Origin: Thalassotalea sp. 42_200_T64 | GTDB lineage: Bacteria; Pseudomonadota; Gammaproteobacteria; Enterobacterales; Alteromonadaceae | NCBI GenBank assembly: GCA_002162925.1 | Contig: MABC01000055.1 | Location: forward strand, 1 to 64,000 | Length of the DNA: 64,000 nucleotides | Direction of reading: 5' to 3' | Shown here: positions 53,393 to 63,267 of the stretch, in pieces | How the letters are laid out: each line of letters opens with the position of its first letter | Position numbering within the stretch: position 1 is the first letter of the stretch | Position numbers and translations under genes: made by a program | The notes under the pieces: model-generated | What the model was told of the DNA's origin: nothing | The model's input: only the letters and a program-made list of their open reading frames with translations | The model's database searches: none

Positions 53393-55702
53393 TTAGCTTA
53401 CTAGGGCATAACCGCCCGGCACATGATAAACATTGGCAAAGCCCATGCGTTTTAACGTTTTTGCGGCCGCATCACTTCGGCTACCACTACGACAAATACA
53501 AACAAAATTTTCATCTTGTTTTTGACCAGAAAAATCATGCACAAACTCGGTGAGTTTGGTCAGTGGTACATTGACAATTTTTTGATCCGCCAGATACTCT
53601 TGTTGATGGGCAGCAAACTCATGCGGTTCACGAACATCAAGCACCATCACATCATTTTCAACTAAGAATGCGACCAAATTTTCTGGATTAACATCAATTG
53701 ATGGATCTATCGATTTATTGATGTTGCCACAAAGTTCGGGTGCATCACTAAGGGTGATTTTCTTATCAAGCTCTGCTTTACTGGCAACAAAACCTGCAGT
53801 ATCTACATTACCGGAGATCACCTTAGTTAATAGCTCACTATTGGCACCTTCTAACTCTAAGCTAGTAGTGAATAATTGCTTATAATCATGTGCTGGACAA
53901 ATTAAGGTTTGGGTTGTGATGATCGAAGCTAATCGTTGAATCGACTGATAAAGTGCCTTGCTATCACTTACTTTAAAGTCGCTTCGACCGATACCGCCAA
54001 TTTGTAAAGTATCGCCACAGAACACGTAATCAATAGCATTAGTCGCTAATTTACCTGAGACAGGCGTACCTAATAAATAGGCAACACTGTTAGTAGTGTG
54101 ACCCGGTAAGGCGATTTGCGCGATAACTTTACTCCCTACGGAAATTGCTGGTGCTGTTTCACCATTTTCTAAGGTGACCGTTAAGGTTGAAGCAGAGTTC
54201 CAACCCAGTTGTTCATAACTACCGGCAGGCATTTTCGTTGCTAAAATTTCACGAACTTCGGCCGGACAATTGCTTTGCTGATCATGGATATGAGTCGCTA
54301 GAATCGCTTTCACCGTGTAGTTTTGACATGATACCAGAGTATCAAATTTAGCCACTATCTCTGGCACCGGATCGATCAGAAGTATTTCTTTGGAATCTTT
54401 ATCTATGTAACACCATGTACATTGCTGATCGTAAATCCATTGTTGCAGGCCATTCACTTTTGAGTCAACATTTTCATCGGTATCAGCAAGAATTAAACAA
54501 CTATTTCTCATTGCCATTACCGCATTTTTAATGGCGGTACAGGCATAATCAATTTCAGCTTGACTGGAGGCAGGGCCGAAAGACATGCGAATAGCGCCTT
54601 CACTTTGCCAGGTAGGCTTACCCATAGCATCAAGCACAAAACTACCGGTTACTTTTGAACTACATGCAGAGCCGGCACTCACCCTAATTTTCGCAGCATC
54701 AAATAAGTTCATGATGTCTTTGCTCGATAAGCCTTTCACCGCAAAGTTCAGCGTTGTCGGTAATGAATTGCCAAAATTGTGGTTATAAACAATCTCAGGA
54801 AATACTTCCGCCAGCGCTTTAGCTAACTGAGAACGGTAAGAAACTAAAACATCGTGTGACTTAAAGGTGTCATCATTTTCATCACAAAGCAGCTTAAAAA
54901 TGGCATTTAATGCGGCGATGCCAGGCAGGTTTTCAGTACCTGAACGTAAACCATTTTCTTGGCCACCACCGGCGATAAATGGCGTGTAAGGTGCAGTTTC
55001 ACGTACATACATAAAACCAACCCCTTTCGGTCCGTATAATTTATGACCACTAAATGGCGCATAATCAATACTGACATTTGACATATCAAGAGATATTTTT
55101 CCTAAACCCTGAACGCAATCCACCATCCATAACACATTTGGATTGTTGTCACGAATCACCGTTTCCAGGCCTTTTAAGTCCTGGAAAACACCGGTTTCAT
55201 TGTTTGCCACCATAGTACAAATCATTAATGCTTTGGCAACGTTTGCGGCGATAAAATCAAAATCTAAAATACCGTTGTTATCGACCGGTATGGCCACAAC
55301 TTCGGCGCCAATATCAAGCATTTGATTCCAGTGTTTCAATGTTTCCGGCACAGCTTTATGTTCAGTGGCACCGTAGAGCAATATTGATTTGGCAAGATTA
55401 ACAGGCGTTTGACGAGCAGCATTTAGCGCCGAAATAATTGCGGTTTGAATGCCTTCAGTAGCGCCACTGGTAAAGATAATTTTACCGTCTGTTGCACCGA
55501 TCACCTGACGCGCTAAAGTACGAGTAGAATCGAGAATGTACTTAGCACGTACTCCCGTCATATGACTAGAGCTTGGATTACCGTAACAAAAGTTCATGGT
55601 ATGAATGGCTGCTTCCGCGGCTTGCGGTAATACCGCTGTGGTCGCGTTGTTATCCAAATACACTTCGTTTTGTTGTGGTTGGATATCGGTAAGATTTAAC
55701 AT
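53393..55702 (-). CDS. Cysteine desulfurase / persulfide-dioxygenase-like / rhodanese triple fusion
   Basis: 769 residues, three domains. About 1-400 is a NifS/IscS-type cysteine desulfurase: DNNATT, ATEH, the PLP Lys in SGHKLYGPKG and the persulfide Cys in SAGSACSSK. About 405-650 is a metallo-beta-lactamase fold like ETHE1: THIHD, LPGHT, FCGDTL...GIGRSDF, CPAHDYKQ. The classical HxHxDH is not kept (HIHDQQ), but the three iron ligands of persulfide dioxygenases (first His, PGHT His, GD Asp) have counterparts. About 665-769 is a rhodanese with active CRSGSRS. It would release sulfur from cysteine as persulfide and oxidise or transfer it in one chain. No isc/suf genes are near. Divergent from the porin across 273 bases. 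Confidence 0.88.
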   Translation of the reverse strand: MLNLTDIQPQQNEVYLDNNATTAVLPQAAEAAIHTMNFCYGNPSSSHMTGVRAKYILDSTRTLARQVIGATDGKIIFTSGATEGIQTAIISALNAARQTPVNLAKSILLYGATEHKAVPETLKHWNQMLDIGAEVVAIPVDNNGILDFDFIAANVAKALMICTMVANNETGVFQDLKGLETVIRDNNPNVLWMVDCVQGLGKISLDMSNVSIDYAPFSGHKLYGPKGVGFMYVRETAPYTPFIAGGGQENGLRSGTENLPGIAALNAIFKLLCDENDDTFKSHDVLVSYRSQLAKALAEVFPEIVYNHNFGNSLPTTLNFAVKGLSSKDIMNLFDAAKIRVSAGSACSSKVTGSFVLDAMGKPTWQSEGAIRMSFGPASSQAEIDYACTAIKNAVMAMRNSCLILADTDENVDSKVNGLQQWIYDQQCTWCYIDKDSKEILLIDPVPEIVAKFDTLVSCQNYTVKAILATHIHDQQSNCPAEVREILATKMPAGSYEQLGWNSASTLTVTLENGETAPAISVGSKVIAQIALPGHTTNSVAYLLGTPVSGKLATNAIDYVFCGDTLQIGGIGRSDFKVSDSKALYQSIQRLASIITTQTLICPAHDYKQLFTTSLELEGANSELLTKVISGNVDTAGFVASKAELDKKITLSDAPELCGNINKSIDPSIDVNPENLVAFLVENDVMVLDVREPHEFAAHQQEYLADQKIVNVPLTKLTEFVHDFSGQKQDENFVCICRSGSRSDAAAKTLKRMGFANVYHVPGGYALVS

Positions 55703-55975
55703 GTGCTACTTCTAAATGTTGCTTTCAATAATTACCGCTTATACTAACCAATTATATCTTGTGACGATAGGTTATAAGTGTGTAAGAAGTGGTTAATCTT
55801 ATTTAAATTGAACTTCATTATCGCATCCCCAGCTTAGCTTAGAGTTATAAAAACAGTCTTAACAACACATTAACTTTTCACCATCATTAATATTTTGTAA
55901 AAACGAGAAATATCAAAATCTTCGCATATACTTATTATCAATAAATAAAAACAGTAGCAAACCGGGGAAACCTTA

Positions 55976-57100
55976 ATGAGATCTGCAACCAAGATCATTA
56001 CTGCCGCAGTTGTATTTGGAATAATTGCTTCCCAACAAGCCCATGCCATAGAGATCCTGAACAATGATGATACTTCTATCGCTACCCGAGGTTGGCTAAG
56101 ACTAACGTTACAAAGCACAGAAGATTCAGATGAAATTACCGACTCTGGCTCTCGCTGGGGCTTAGATTTAACCCATAAAATAGAGGGCGACTGGACCGCC
56201 GGATTAACTTTTGAGTGGGGAACAAATTTTGAAAAGAATGCCAATTTGACACTCACTGGTGATAGTAACGGCCCTTCCGGTAGTGCCGGAGATGCGTTAA
56301 CTTCAAGGCTGGGTTATGTACATTTCAACCATGAAAAATGGGGCCGTTTTGGGGTTGGTAAACAATGGGCCGTTTTTTATGATGTGGTCGGCGTAACCGA
56401 TGTTTTGCAATACTATGGCGGAAATGCAAGCGGTGTATATAATCTAGGTACCGATGGTGGTTTATCAGGAACTGGCCGTGCCGAACAAGCAATCACCTGG
56501 CGAAAAGCATTTGGTCATTTTAATCTTGGTGTGCAATTACAAGCTCAAGATGAAGCGGTAATTGCGAATGCGCCCGGGATGGTGTTTGATGGTGAAGAAG
56601 TCGCAACCATGGGCAATGGCTATGGTTTGGCGGTAAGTTACAAATGGCAAGATTTTGGCGTTGGTGCCGCGGTTAACACCAGTGAAATTGATATTTCACC
56701 TACCTTTGGCGGTGGCAGTGTCGATGATATCATATCGGGTTTAAGTGCGACTTATGGTGATGCAAGCATAGGCTTTCATGCGGCATTGGCTGTTGTTACT
56801 TCTGAATATCATGAATTAGACAACGATGGTAAATATATCGATGCTAATGGCTCAGAAATTTACATTAAATATTCAATGCCAAGTCGATTAGGTTTTTATG
56901 GTGGTTTCAATATATTAGAATCTGATCAATCAGATAGTGATTATGAAATGTATTACAACTTTATTGGTGCCGAATATAAATTTAACAATAATTTTGGTGT
57001 TATTTTTGCCGAAGCTTTACTCCATGACGACACCAATGCTGACGGTAGTACCGGTAATGATGACACAGAATTTGCTTTAGGGGTGAAAGTACACCTTTAA
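55976..57100 (+). CDS. Outer-membrane porin (Gram-negative general porin type)
   Basis: 374 residues. A signal peptide ends ...QQAHA (about residue 24). The rest is beta-barrel-like: alternating hydrophobic residues, GWLRLTLQ, SRWGLDLTHKIEGDWTAGLTFEWG, GRFGVGKQWAVFYDVVG, and the C-terminus ...FALGVKVHL. Start ATG 55976 follows GGGGAAACC. No solute-specific neighbour is evident. Confidence 0.85.
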   Translation: MRSATKIITAAVVFGIIASQQAHAIEILNNDDTSIATRGWLRLTLQSTEDSDEITDSGSRWGLDLTHKIEGDWTAGLTFEWGTNFEKNANLTLTGDSNGPSGSAGDALTSRLGYVHFNHEKWGRFGVGKQWAVFYDVVGVTDVLQYYGGNASGVYNLGTDGGLSGTGRAEQAITWRKAFGHFNLGVQLQAQDEAVIANAPGMVFDGEEVATMGNGYGLAVSYKWQDFGVGAAVNTSEIDISPTFGGGSVDDIISGLSATYGDASIGFHAALAVVTSEYHELDNDGKYIDANGSEIYIKYSMPSRLGFYGGFNILESDQSDSDYEMYYNFIGAEYKFNNNFGVIFAEALLHDDTNADGSTGNDDTEFALGVKVHL

Positions 57101-57278
57101 CAAGGTGATTCAAAATATCGCTATTGACAACTTATTACTGAAAACAACAAAGCCTTACATTAGCGGCAAATTAATGTTAATTTCATGATTTTATTGGCTT
57201 ATAGCCAACAACGCTAAACATCAGTGATTTTATGCGCTAAAATACTGAGTACTGTTTATTTGCTAAATAGGCCAATTA

Positions 57279-58481
57279 ATGCAAATTACCGATCTTGCTC
57301 AAGAACAAAAGATCACTCCTCTTTTTCGTCTCGGTTTCCGTCCATTTTTTGCTTTTGGCGCATTATTTAGCGTGCTGTCATTATTGACCTGGGCACTATT
57401 TTTGGCGGGAAAAGTATCATTAAATTTATATGGCGGAGGCATATTCTGGCATACCCATGAAATGATTTTTGGTTTTGTCTGCGCCATTGTTATTGGTTTT
57501 CTGCTCACCGCAGTACAGAACTGGACCGGACAGAGAGGTTTATCTGGCACACCTTTGTTTCTGCTATTTATGCTTTGGCTACTAGGGCGAGTGGTCATGT
57601 TATTTCCCGATATGTTAGGTCACCAAATAAGTAGTTATATTGATATTGCTTTCCTACCGGTCGCCGCTATATTTCTTGCTATTCCAATAATGAAAGTGAA
57701 ACAAAGTAAAAACATGTTTTTTGTGCCGTTATTGTTGTTATTTACCTTAGCCAATATATTGATGCATGTTTCCATAAACGCCGGTAATGCCTCTCAACTA
57801 ATACCTACGGCTTACATTGCGGTAATGTTGGTCACCTTGTTGATGTCGATTATGGCGGGTCGGGTAACCCCGATGTTTACTGCAAATGGCACGCAAACCA
57901 CAAAAGTGAATCCACTTCCCGCATTGGAATTAACGATTAATATCAGTTTGTTGTTATTAGTATTGAGTTATTTTTTATCCCCGATACTGGAAATTAATAA
58001 TTCAATTAAAGGCAGCTTATTTTTAGTTGCCGGGTTCAGCCAAATGCTACGCTGGCTGCGTTGGAAGCCATGGATCACACTCGGCGTGCCATTGCTATGG
58101 TCTTTACACAGCGCATTATTTTTTATTTGGTTTGGCCTAATTGCACTTGGCATAGGCCACTTCAATGAAACATTACCATTAAACCACCTTTGGCATTTGC
58201 TCACTGTTGGTGGCATGGGAGGGCTAATTTTAGCAATGATTTCTCGGGTAACATTAGGCCATACAGGTAGAGCATTACAGCCTCCAAAAATAATGAGTTT
58301 TGCCTTTATATTGATATTAATCGCCACTATCAGCCGAGTATTTGGCCCTTGGTTTATACCAGAGCATTACAGTGTATTTATCAATTTCAGTGTACTTTGC
58401 TGGCTTTCATCGTATGGGATTTTTGTTATAAAATATGGCCCGATGCTGCTTACACCTCGTAAAGATGGTCGTCCCGGTTAA
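57279..58481 (+). CDS. NnrS family membrane protein
   Basis: 400 residues with about twelve membrane helices. PLFRLGFRPFFAFGALFSVLS at the start (two parts) and FWHTHEMIFGFVCAIVIGFLLTA are diagnostic; further histidines (GRVTPMFTANG, LWHLLTVGGMGG, RVTLGHTGR) fit its haem/copper-binding nature. NnrS relieves nitric oxide stress. No denitrification genes are nearby. The upstream gap of 178 bases holds no other gene. The stop TAA begins a small palindrome. Confidence 0.9.
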   Translation: MQITDLAQEQKITPLFRLGFRPFFAFGALFSVLSLLTWALFLAGKVSLNLYGGGIFWHTHEMIFGFVCAIVIGFLLTAVQNWTGQRGLSGTPLFLLFMLWLLGRVVMLFPDMLGHQISSYIDIAFLPVAAIFLAIPIMKVKQSKNMFFVPLLLLFTLANILMHVSINAGNASQLIPTAYIAVMLVTLLMSIMAGRVTPMFTANGTQTTKVNPLPALELTINISLLLLVLSYFLSPILEINNSIKGSLFLVAGFSQMLRWLRWKPWITLGVPLLWSLHSALFFIWFGLIALGIGHFNETLPLNHLWHLLTVGGMGGLILAMISRVTLGHTGRALQPPKIMSFAFILILIATISRVFGPWFIPEHYSVFINFSVLCWLSSYGIFVIKYGPMLLTPRKDGRPG

Positions 58482-58515
58482 TACCAAATCTGATTGGTAG
58501 GTGATCAATTGGTAT
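58481..58515. repeat. Small ATACCAA...TTGGTAT palindrome after nnrS
   Basis: Begins at the last base of the stop codon and ends before the next gene. The ends match the ends of the family 2 and 3 repeats, so it may be a minimal relic or a terminator. Confidence 0.45.
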
Positions 58516-58538
58516 AATACTAGTTAAAAGGTAAAGAG

Positions 58539-59492
58539 ATGCGCGCTGTTTTTTTAGATCGAAGTACCATTAGCGAAGATATCGATTTATCTCCGATTGA
58601 ATCTCATGTAACGACGATCAGTTATTTCGAACATACGGCAATCGAGAAGGTAATTTTTCGAGCAAAATTTGCGGAAGTCATCATTTCAAACAAGGTGATG
58701 ATCACTGCAGAAATCATCAGACAGTTGCCCAAATTAAAACTTATTTGTATTGCAGCAACCGGCACTAATAATGTTAATTTAGTTGCTGCGCAAAAGGCTG
58801 GAATTGCTGTTTGTAACGTTAGCGGTTACGCCAATACTTCGGTTACCCAATACGTGTTCGCCATGCTCTTGGAATACCTGCAAAAAACCTCCCATTATAT
58901 TGAAAATAGTCGTCAGGGAGATTGGCAAAACAGTCCAGTTTTTTGCCATTTTGGCTTGCCAATTAATGAGTTAGCGGCAAAAAAAATCGCCATCATTGGC
59001 TATGGCGGTTTGGGCAAGCAAGTGAGTGAAATTGCCAAAGCTTTTGCAATGGAAGTATTGATTGCAGAAAGGCAATTGGCCAGCTCCATCCGACCAGGCC
59101 GAGTGAGTTTTGAACAGGCGATTAGTACTGCTGACATCATCAGTTTACACGCCCCGCTTAGTGATGAAACAGCAAACCTTATCAATCAGCAAAGCATAAA
59201 AACCATGAAAATGGGGGTCATTATCATCAATACCGCCCGAGGTGGATTGGTTAATAGTTTAGATTTATTAGCGGCGTTAAAGTCGAAAAAAATTGGCGCG
59301 GCAATTTTAGATGTATTAGAGAATGAGCCTCCACCACAGGATCATCCGTTACTCAATGCCAAGTTAGATAATTTGTTGATCACGGCTCATATTGCATGGG
59401 GAAGTTTACAAGCACAACAACGCTTAATCAATCGCCTTGCTGACAACATAAAAAGCTATCAGCAAGGCTTGCAATTAAACCGGGTCGTGTAG
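58539..59492 (+). CDS. D-2-hydroxyacid dehydrogenase (glycerate/hydroxypyruvate-type)
   Basis: 317 residues, NAD(P)-dependent. Rossmann motif KIAIIGYGGLGKQVSEIA; catalytic Arg in NTARGGLVN, Glu in ENEPPPQDHPL and His in ITAHIAWGS. The IAATGTNNVNL segment resembles HprA-like glycerate dehydrogenases, which reduce hydroxypyruvate or glyoxylate. Substrate cannot be fixed from sequence. It starts 57 bases after nnrS. Confidence 0.85.
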   Translation: MRAVFLDRSTISEDIDLSPIESHVTTISYFEHTAIEKVIFRAKFAEVIISNKVMITAEIIRQLPKLKLICIAATGTNNVNLVAAQKAGIAVCNVSGYANTSVTQYVFAMLLEYLQKTSHYIENSRQGDWQNSPVFCHFGLPINELAAKKIAIIGYGGLGKQVSEIAKAFAMEVLIAERQLASSIRPGRVSFEQAISTADIISLHAPLSDETANLINQQSIKTMKMGVIIINTARGGLVNSLDLLAALKSKKIGAAILDVLENEPPPQDHPLLNAKLDNLLITAHIAWGSLQAQQRLINRLADNIKSYQQGLQLNRVV

Positions 59493-59512
59493 AGGAAAGA
59501 AAATAGCGGCTA

Positions 59513-59950
59513 TTAAGCGGCATCTTCCATCGGTAAAATGCGCTCACCCACTTTATTAAGAACAGTTAGGTCACCTTCATAAACAGCAAGAATGGCTCTA
59601 TATTTCTTAAATTCGGTAGGGATCATCACCTTGCCGTTTGCAGTATACGGATAATGCATAACTCGATGTTTCAGTACCAAGGAACGATTATCATAATAAA
59701 ACACGGTGACGACTTTATTATCTTGTCGTTTCATCTTTTGATTGCGATCGCTTTTATCTGCGTATTCAATTTCTAGCGGCGTATTTTCGCCATCGCAGAC
59801 TGAAACAATCGCTTTATTATCTTTAAAAGATTGCGGGAGGATCACCCTGCCTTTGTCTTGGACGGGAAATTCACCGACGTAATGACTCAGTTTTAACGTA
59901 TTTACGTCGTAATAAATCACGGTGACGACTTTGGTATTGAGATTATTCAT
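59513..59950 (-). CDS. Tandem two-repeat protein, probably DUF2375/TIGR02922-like
   Basis: 145 residues built of two related halves: KVVTVIYYDVNTLKLSHYVG...GRVILPQSFKDNKAIVSV (about 7-55) and KVVTVFYYDNRSLVLKHRVM...GKVMIPTEFKKYRAILAV (about 80-128). The repeat unit looks like a small conserved family known from Colwellia and relatives (recalled as DUF2375/TIGR02922). Function is unknown. It is convergent with the dehydrogenase gene (20 bases). Confidence 0.7.
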   Translation of the reverse strand: MNNLNTKVVTVIYYDVNTLKLSHYVGEFPVQDKGRVILPQSFKDNKAIVSVCDGENTPLEIEYADKSDRNQKMKRQDNKVVTVFYYDNRSLVLKHRVMHYPYTANGKVMIPTEFKKYRAILAVYEGDLTVLNKVGERILPMEDAA

Positions 59951-60126
59951 TAGCTTTGAACTCTTTTATTATAGTGATGTGGCTTCTTCAGTTATTAGCC
60001 TATAGAAATACGCCACAATTTTTAGAATCCTTCCAACTGTTATGACTAAAGTATCGAAACAGCAAGATAAAATCAAGCATTATTTTGTTGGAAAAATGTA
60101 CAATTAACATTTTAAACGGCTGATTT

Positions 60127-61467
60127 TTAAAAATAACTATCCTTAATCTTGCCATAATGAAAATATCCCCATTGCCCGACTCGCCTTAAGGCTGGCAATG
60201 GAAATTTGGGTAATTGGCGATTATAAAGGGGTAAATTAGGCAAGTTAATGCCGATGACTTTATCTGCTAATCGTTTACCTGCCTGTACCGCAAAAGAAAC
60301 ACCATTGCCGCAATAACCCATCGCATAAAAAACATTGGGATTATCCTCAGCTTGATTAATGTGCGGGATGTCATCAAGCGACATGCAGATCCAACCCGAC
60401 CAGGCGTATTGATATTGAATGCTTTGCAATGCCGGAAAGCTTTGCTTTAACACGACTAACAATCTTTGCGCATAGTAAGGATCATCGGAACTTTTGCCGG
60501 TAATAGCGCCGCGACCGCCAAAGAGAATACGATTATCCGGTAACTTTCGATAGTAGTATTTTAGCGCTCGTGTATCCATGACAACATTCGAAGTTAAAAA
60601 ATTACACGCTTGCAGTTGTTGTTCGCTTAAGGGTTCAGTCACGATAATTTGTGATAATACTGGCAGGGTTTTATTGGCAACGCTTGAGTGGAAATTTTTA
60701 GGGGTATAACCATTAGTGGCAAGTATTACCTTGCTCGCGCTGATTTTTGTTTGTGGGGTAACAACAACTTGTTTGCCATTTTCCTGACCAAGCTCGGTTA
60801 CCGGAGTGCCGGTATATATTTTCGCCCCGGCTTGTCGAGCCAGATCTTGATAACCCCAGGCCAACTTTAACGGGTTGATACCAAAGCTGTCATGAAAACG
60901 AATGGCGCCATGAGCGTTTTGATCTGCCATGTATTGCTGATGCAACTCATTGCGTGTTAATACATCAACCTCGTAAGAAAACGTTTCTTGTAATAGTTTA
61001 GCCTGCTTGATTAAACCGGGAAACATCGAGGGCTTATGCGCAACTCGGATATAACCGGGGTCTTGCTGCTCACAGTCTATGCCTTCAGCAATCAGTGAAT
61101 TTACCGTTTCGACCCCTTGGCACACTTCCGCATAAATACCACGCATCACTTCTTCGCCCCAGCTTTTCGTCATCGCGGTCCAGGGCTTGCGACCAGTTGA
61201 TTTTAGGATAAAACCCGCATTACGGCCGCTACATCCCCAAGCGGTTTTATTCGCTTCCACCACTACTGCCTTAACATTATGCTCACGAGCCAAATGCAAC
61301 GCACAAGACAGGCCGGTATATCCAGCGCCTATGATAACCACATCGGTATCGATATCTTGAGTTAACTGCCCATCAGAATCTGGAGCACTACCACTGACGC
61401 TGGCCCAATAACTGTCAGGATAGGCAACATTGGTGCCTGGTGATTTATCATGGAGAGGATCGTACAT
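60127..61467 (-). CDS. FAD-dependent amine/amino acid oxidoreductase (DadA/PuuB-like)
   Basis: 446 residues. FAD-binding VVIIGAGYTGLSCALHLA near residue 45, then GCSGRNAGFILKSTGR, and the C-terminal GYCGNGVSFAVQAGKRLAD. The N-terminal SYWA and overall build resemble gamma-glutamylputrescine oxidase (PuuB/OrdL) rather than D-amino acid dehydrogenase. No other puu gene is near, so the substrate is open. Divergent from a GNAT gene across 72 bases. The 176-base gap to the previous gene holds nothing I can identify. Confidence 0.82.
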   Translation of the reverse strand: MYDPLHDKSPGTNVAYPDSYWASVSGSAPDSDGQLTQDIDTDVVIIGAGYTGLSCALHLAREHNVKAVVVEANKTAWGCSGRNAGFILKSTGRKPWTAMTKSWGEEVMRGIYAEVCQGVETVNSLIAEGIDCEQQDPGYIRVAHKPSMFPGLIKQAKLLQETFSYEVDVLTRNELHQQYMADQNAHGAIRFHDSFGINPLKLAWGYQDLARQAGAKIYTGTPVTELGQENGKQVVVTPQTKISASKVILATNGYTPKNFHSSVANKTLPVLSQIIVTEPLSEQQLQACNFLTSNVVMDTRALKYYYRKLPDNRILFGGRGAITGKSSDDPYYAQRLLVVLKQSFPALQSIQYQYAWSGWICMSLDDIPHINQAEDNPNVFYAMGYCGNGVSFAVQAGKRLADKVIGINLPNLPLYNRQLPKFPLPALRRVGQWGYFHYGKIKDSYF

Positions 61468-61539
61468 ACATCATTATTCTTTTGGAAATGTTACCCTTAT
61501 GATGTCAAATTCGGCGTATAATTCAAAGTCAATTCAGTG

Positions 61540-62127
61540 ATGAACGAAAATACCATGTTAAATTCAAGCACCATTAATTATCGGCCAATGCAAGAGAGTG
61601 ACTTTGTGGCAATCATCACCTTAGGAAATTACGTCCATGGGACAGGCTACCTCAATGCTGAGAATCTAAAGCAATGCTTTGATAAAGGCTTGAAGGATGG
61701 CCTTAATGCCAACTTTGTTGCTTATGCCGGACAACAATTGGTGGGGTTTCGGATAAGCTATAGCCCAACCATGTGGCAAACCGATCAATGGTATTCTCCG
61801 CATTTGTGGCGAACCGAGATGAATAATACCGCGTATTTAAAATGTAATACCGTTGAAGCCAACTTTCGCGGTTATGGTATTGGCTCGCAGTTATTAAAGT
61901 TATCCATTTTTGAGTTGCAACAACAAGGGGCAAAAGCGGGAGTAAGCCACTTGTGGCGACAAAGCCCCGGTAATAGCGCGGTAAAATATTTCACTAAATG
62001 TGGTGGAGTGTTAGTGAAAGACCACCCGAATAAATGGTATCAGGACAGTGTCGATGGCTATCAATGCACACTTTGTGGCAATGATTGCCATTGTGTTGCC
62101 GCCGAAATGATCATTTATTTCGATTAA
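61540..62127 (+). CDS. GNAT family N-acetyltransferase
   Basis: 195 residues from ATG 61540 (a GTG precedes it directly). INYRPMQESDFVAIITLGN is the usual first strand and helix; the CoA motif is CNTVEANFRGYGIGSQLLKLS, followed by SPGNSAVKYFTKCGG. The C-terminus has a cysteine- and histidine-rich tail (CTLCGNDCHC), which is uncommon and could bind a metal. Divergent from the FAD oxidoreductase, so a shared amine-metabolism role is conceivable. Confidence 0.8.
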   Translation: MNENTMLNSSTINYRPMQESDFVAIITLGNYVHGTGYLNAENLKQCFDKGLKDGLNANFVAYAGQQLVGFRISYSPTMWQTDQWYSPHLWRTEMNNTAYLKCNTVEANFRGYGIGSQLLKLSIFELQQQGAKAGVSHLWRQSPGNSAVKYFTKCGGVLVKDHPNKWYQDSVDGYQCTLCGNDCHCVAAEMIIYFD

Positions 62128-62176
62128 CTATTAAGCCAGTAGCCGGTAACATAAGGTAGCAGTTACCCTGCTCTTA

Positions 62177-62540
62177 TATACCCGCTCCACTTCAAGATGC
62201 AGGTTTCAGAGTGCTTGAGCGATTCCAATACAAGGCGCTGTTATGTAGTAATGGTTATTCTCGGCAACATCTCCTGCGTTGCCCTAATACAGTTCATCAT
62301 CCGTGTACAAACCTTACAAATAGCTGCAACGACGTAGTGGGATTGCTCAAGCGCTTCTTCGATGGGTTTAAAGCAATTTATGCCGCGTTATCAAATTGAA
62401 CAATGGAACAACCATTCTCGGCTTTGTCTCCTGAGTCGCCCTATCTCCACCATCCATGCTTTCGTACTTATCAATTTTATAAAGCCGTAGTTATTCGTTT
62501 TAACCATTAAAAATGAGCAGATATTTAATCAACTTGGTAT
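62177..62540. repeat. Composite repeat: family 1 left end joined to family 2 end
   Basis: 62177..62410 matches the inverse of 3758..4022, starting TATACCCGCTCCACTTCAAG, with an extra segment of about 60 bases around 62260..62320. After about 62420 it turns into sequence ending in the inverse of family 2 (62471..62540, ...TAAAAATGAGCAGATATTTA...CTTGGTAT). It fills the gap between the GNAT gene and ung and overlaps the last codons of ung by a few bases. Confidence 0.7.
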
Positions 62541-63215
62541 TTGTAATGATTGCTGTTCTTTTATTTGCCAGTCTATCGGTTGCAGTTGTTGGCTTAACAG
62601 ATAATCATTTGCCCGAGAAAAATGTTTACAGCCGAAAAAACCACGATAAGCCGATAATGGTGAAGGGTGGACGCTGGTTAAGACATGATGTTTAGCCGTA
62701 TCAATATGCTTGCCCTTTTTTTGCGCATGCGCGCCCCAAAGCATAAAGACTACGCCCTGCTTTTGCTCATTAATAAGCGCAATGACTTTGTCAGTAAATT
62801 TCTCCCAGCCCAATTTTGCATGCGAATGAGCATTGCCCTTTTGGACGGTTAACACCGTATTCAATAACAATACCCCCTGCTCTGCCCAATAACGTAAGTC
62901 ACCATGACATGGGATGTGAAAATTTGCTTGATCATTGCCTAACTCTTTATACATATTAGCCAATGACGGAGGCACTTTTACCCCTTCCCTAACCGAAAAG
63001 GAAAGGCCATGAGCCTGGCCTGGACCATGGTAGGGATCCTGGCCAATAATCACCACTTTGATATCGGCAAATGGCGTTAACTCAAAGGCGCTATAGATAT
63101 CTTCATCCATTGGGTAAATTTCGATCCCTTGTTGCCGTTGTCGGGCAATTTCTGTCAGCAGGGCTTGAAAGTAATCACGTTCTTGTTCTGTTTTTAACAA
63201 CTCTTGCCAGTTCAT
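62529..63215 (-). CDS. ung: Uracil-DNA glycosylase
   Basis: 228 residues, family 1 UDG. The catalytic water-activating motif [29 protein letters not shown] and the DNA-intercalating [13 protein letters not shown] are all present. It removes uracil from DNA. The last four or five codons lie in the end of a repeat, so the C-terminus is probably repeat-derived. thrC lies 52 bases downstream of 63215 in map order, on the same strand. Confidence 0.96.
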   Translation of the reverse strand: MNWQELLKTEQERDYFQALLTEIARQRQQGIEIYPMDEDIYSAFELTPFADIKVVIIGQDPYHGPGQAHGLSFSVREGVKVPPSLANMYKELGNDQANFHIPCHGDLRYWAEQGVLLLNTVLTVQKGNAHSHAKLGWEKFTDKVIALINEQKQGVVFMLWGAHAQKKGKHIDTAKHHVLTSVHPSPLSAYRGFFGCKHFSRANDYLLSQQLQPIDWQIKEQQSLQIPS

Positions 63216-63267
63216 AAGATTTTTCTCATTGCTTGCAGCTTAAAACTGTCACTCGAACGGCTGGCAA

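Noticed and set aside
62513-62695. Small plus-strand ORF of 60 codons over the end of ung
   Set aside because: It starts in a repeat and overlaps ung on the opposite strand; no ribosome site or family resemblance.
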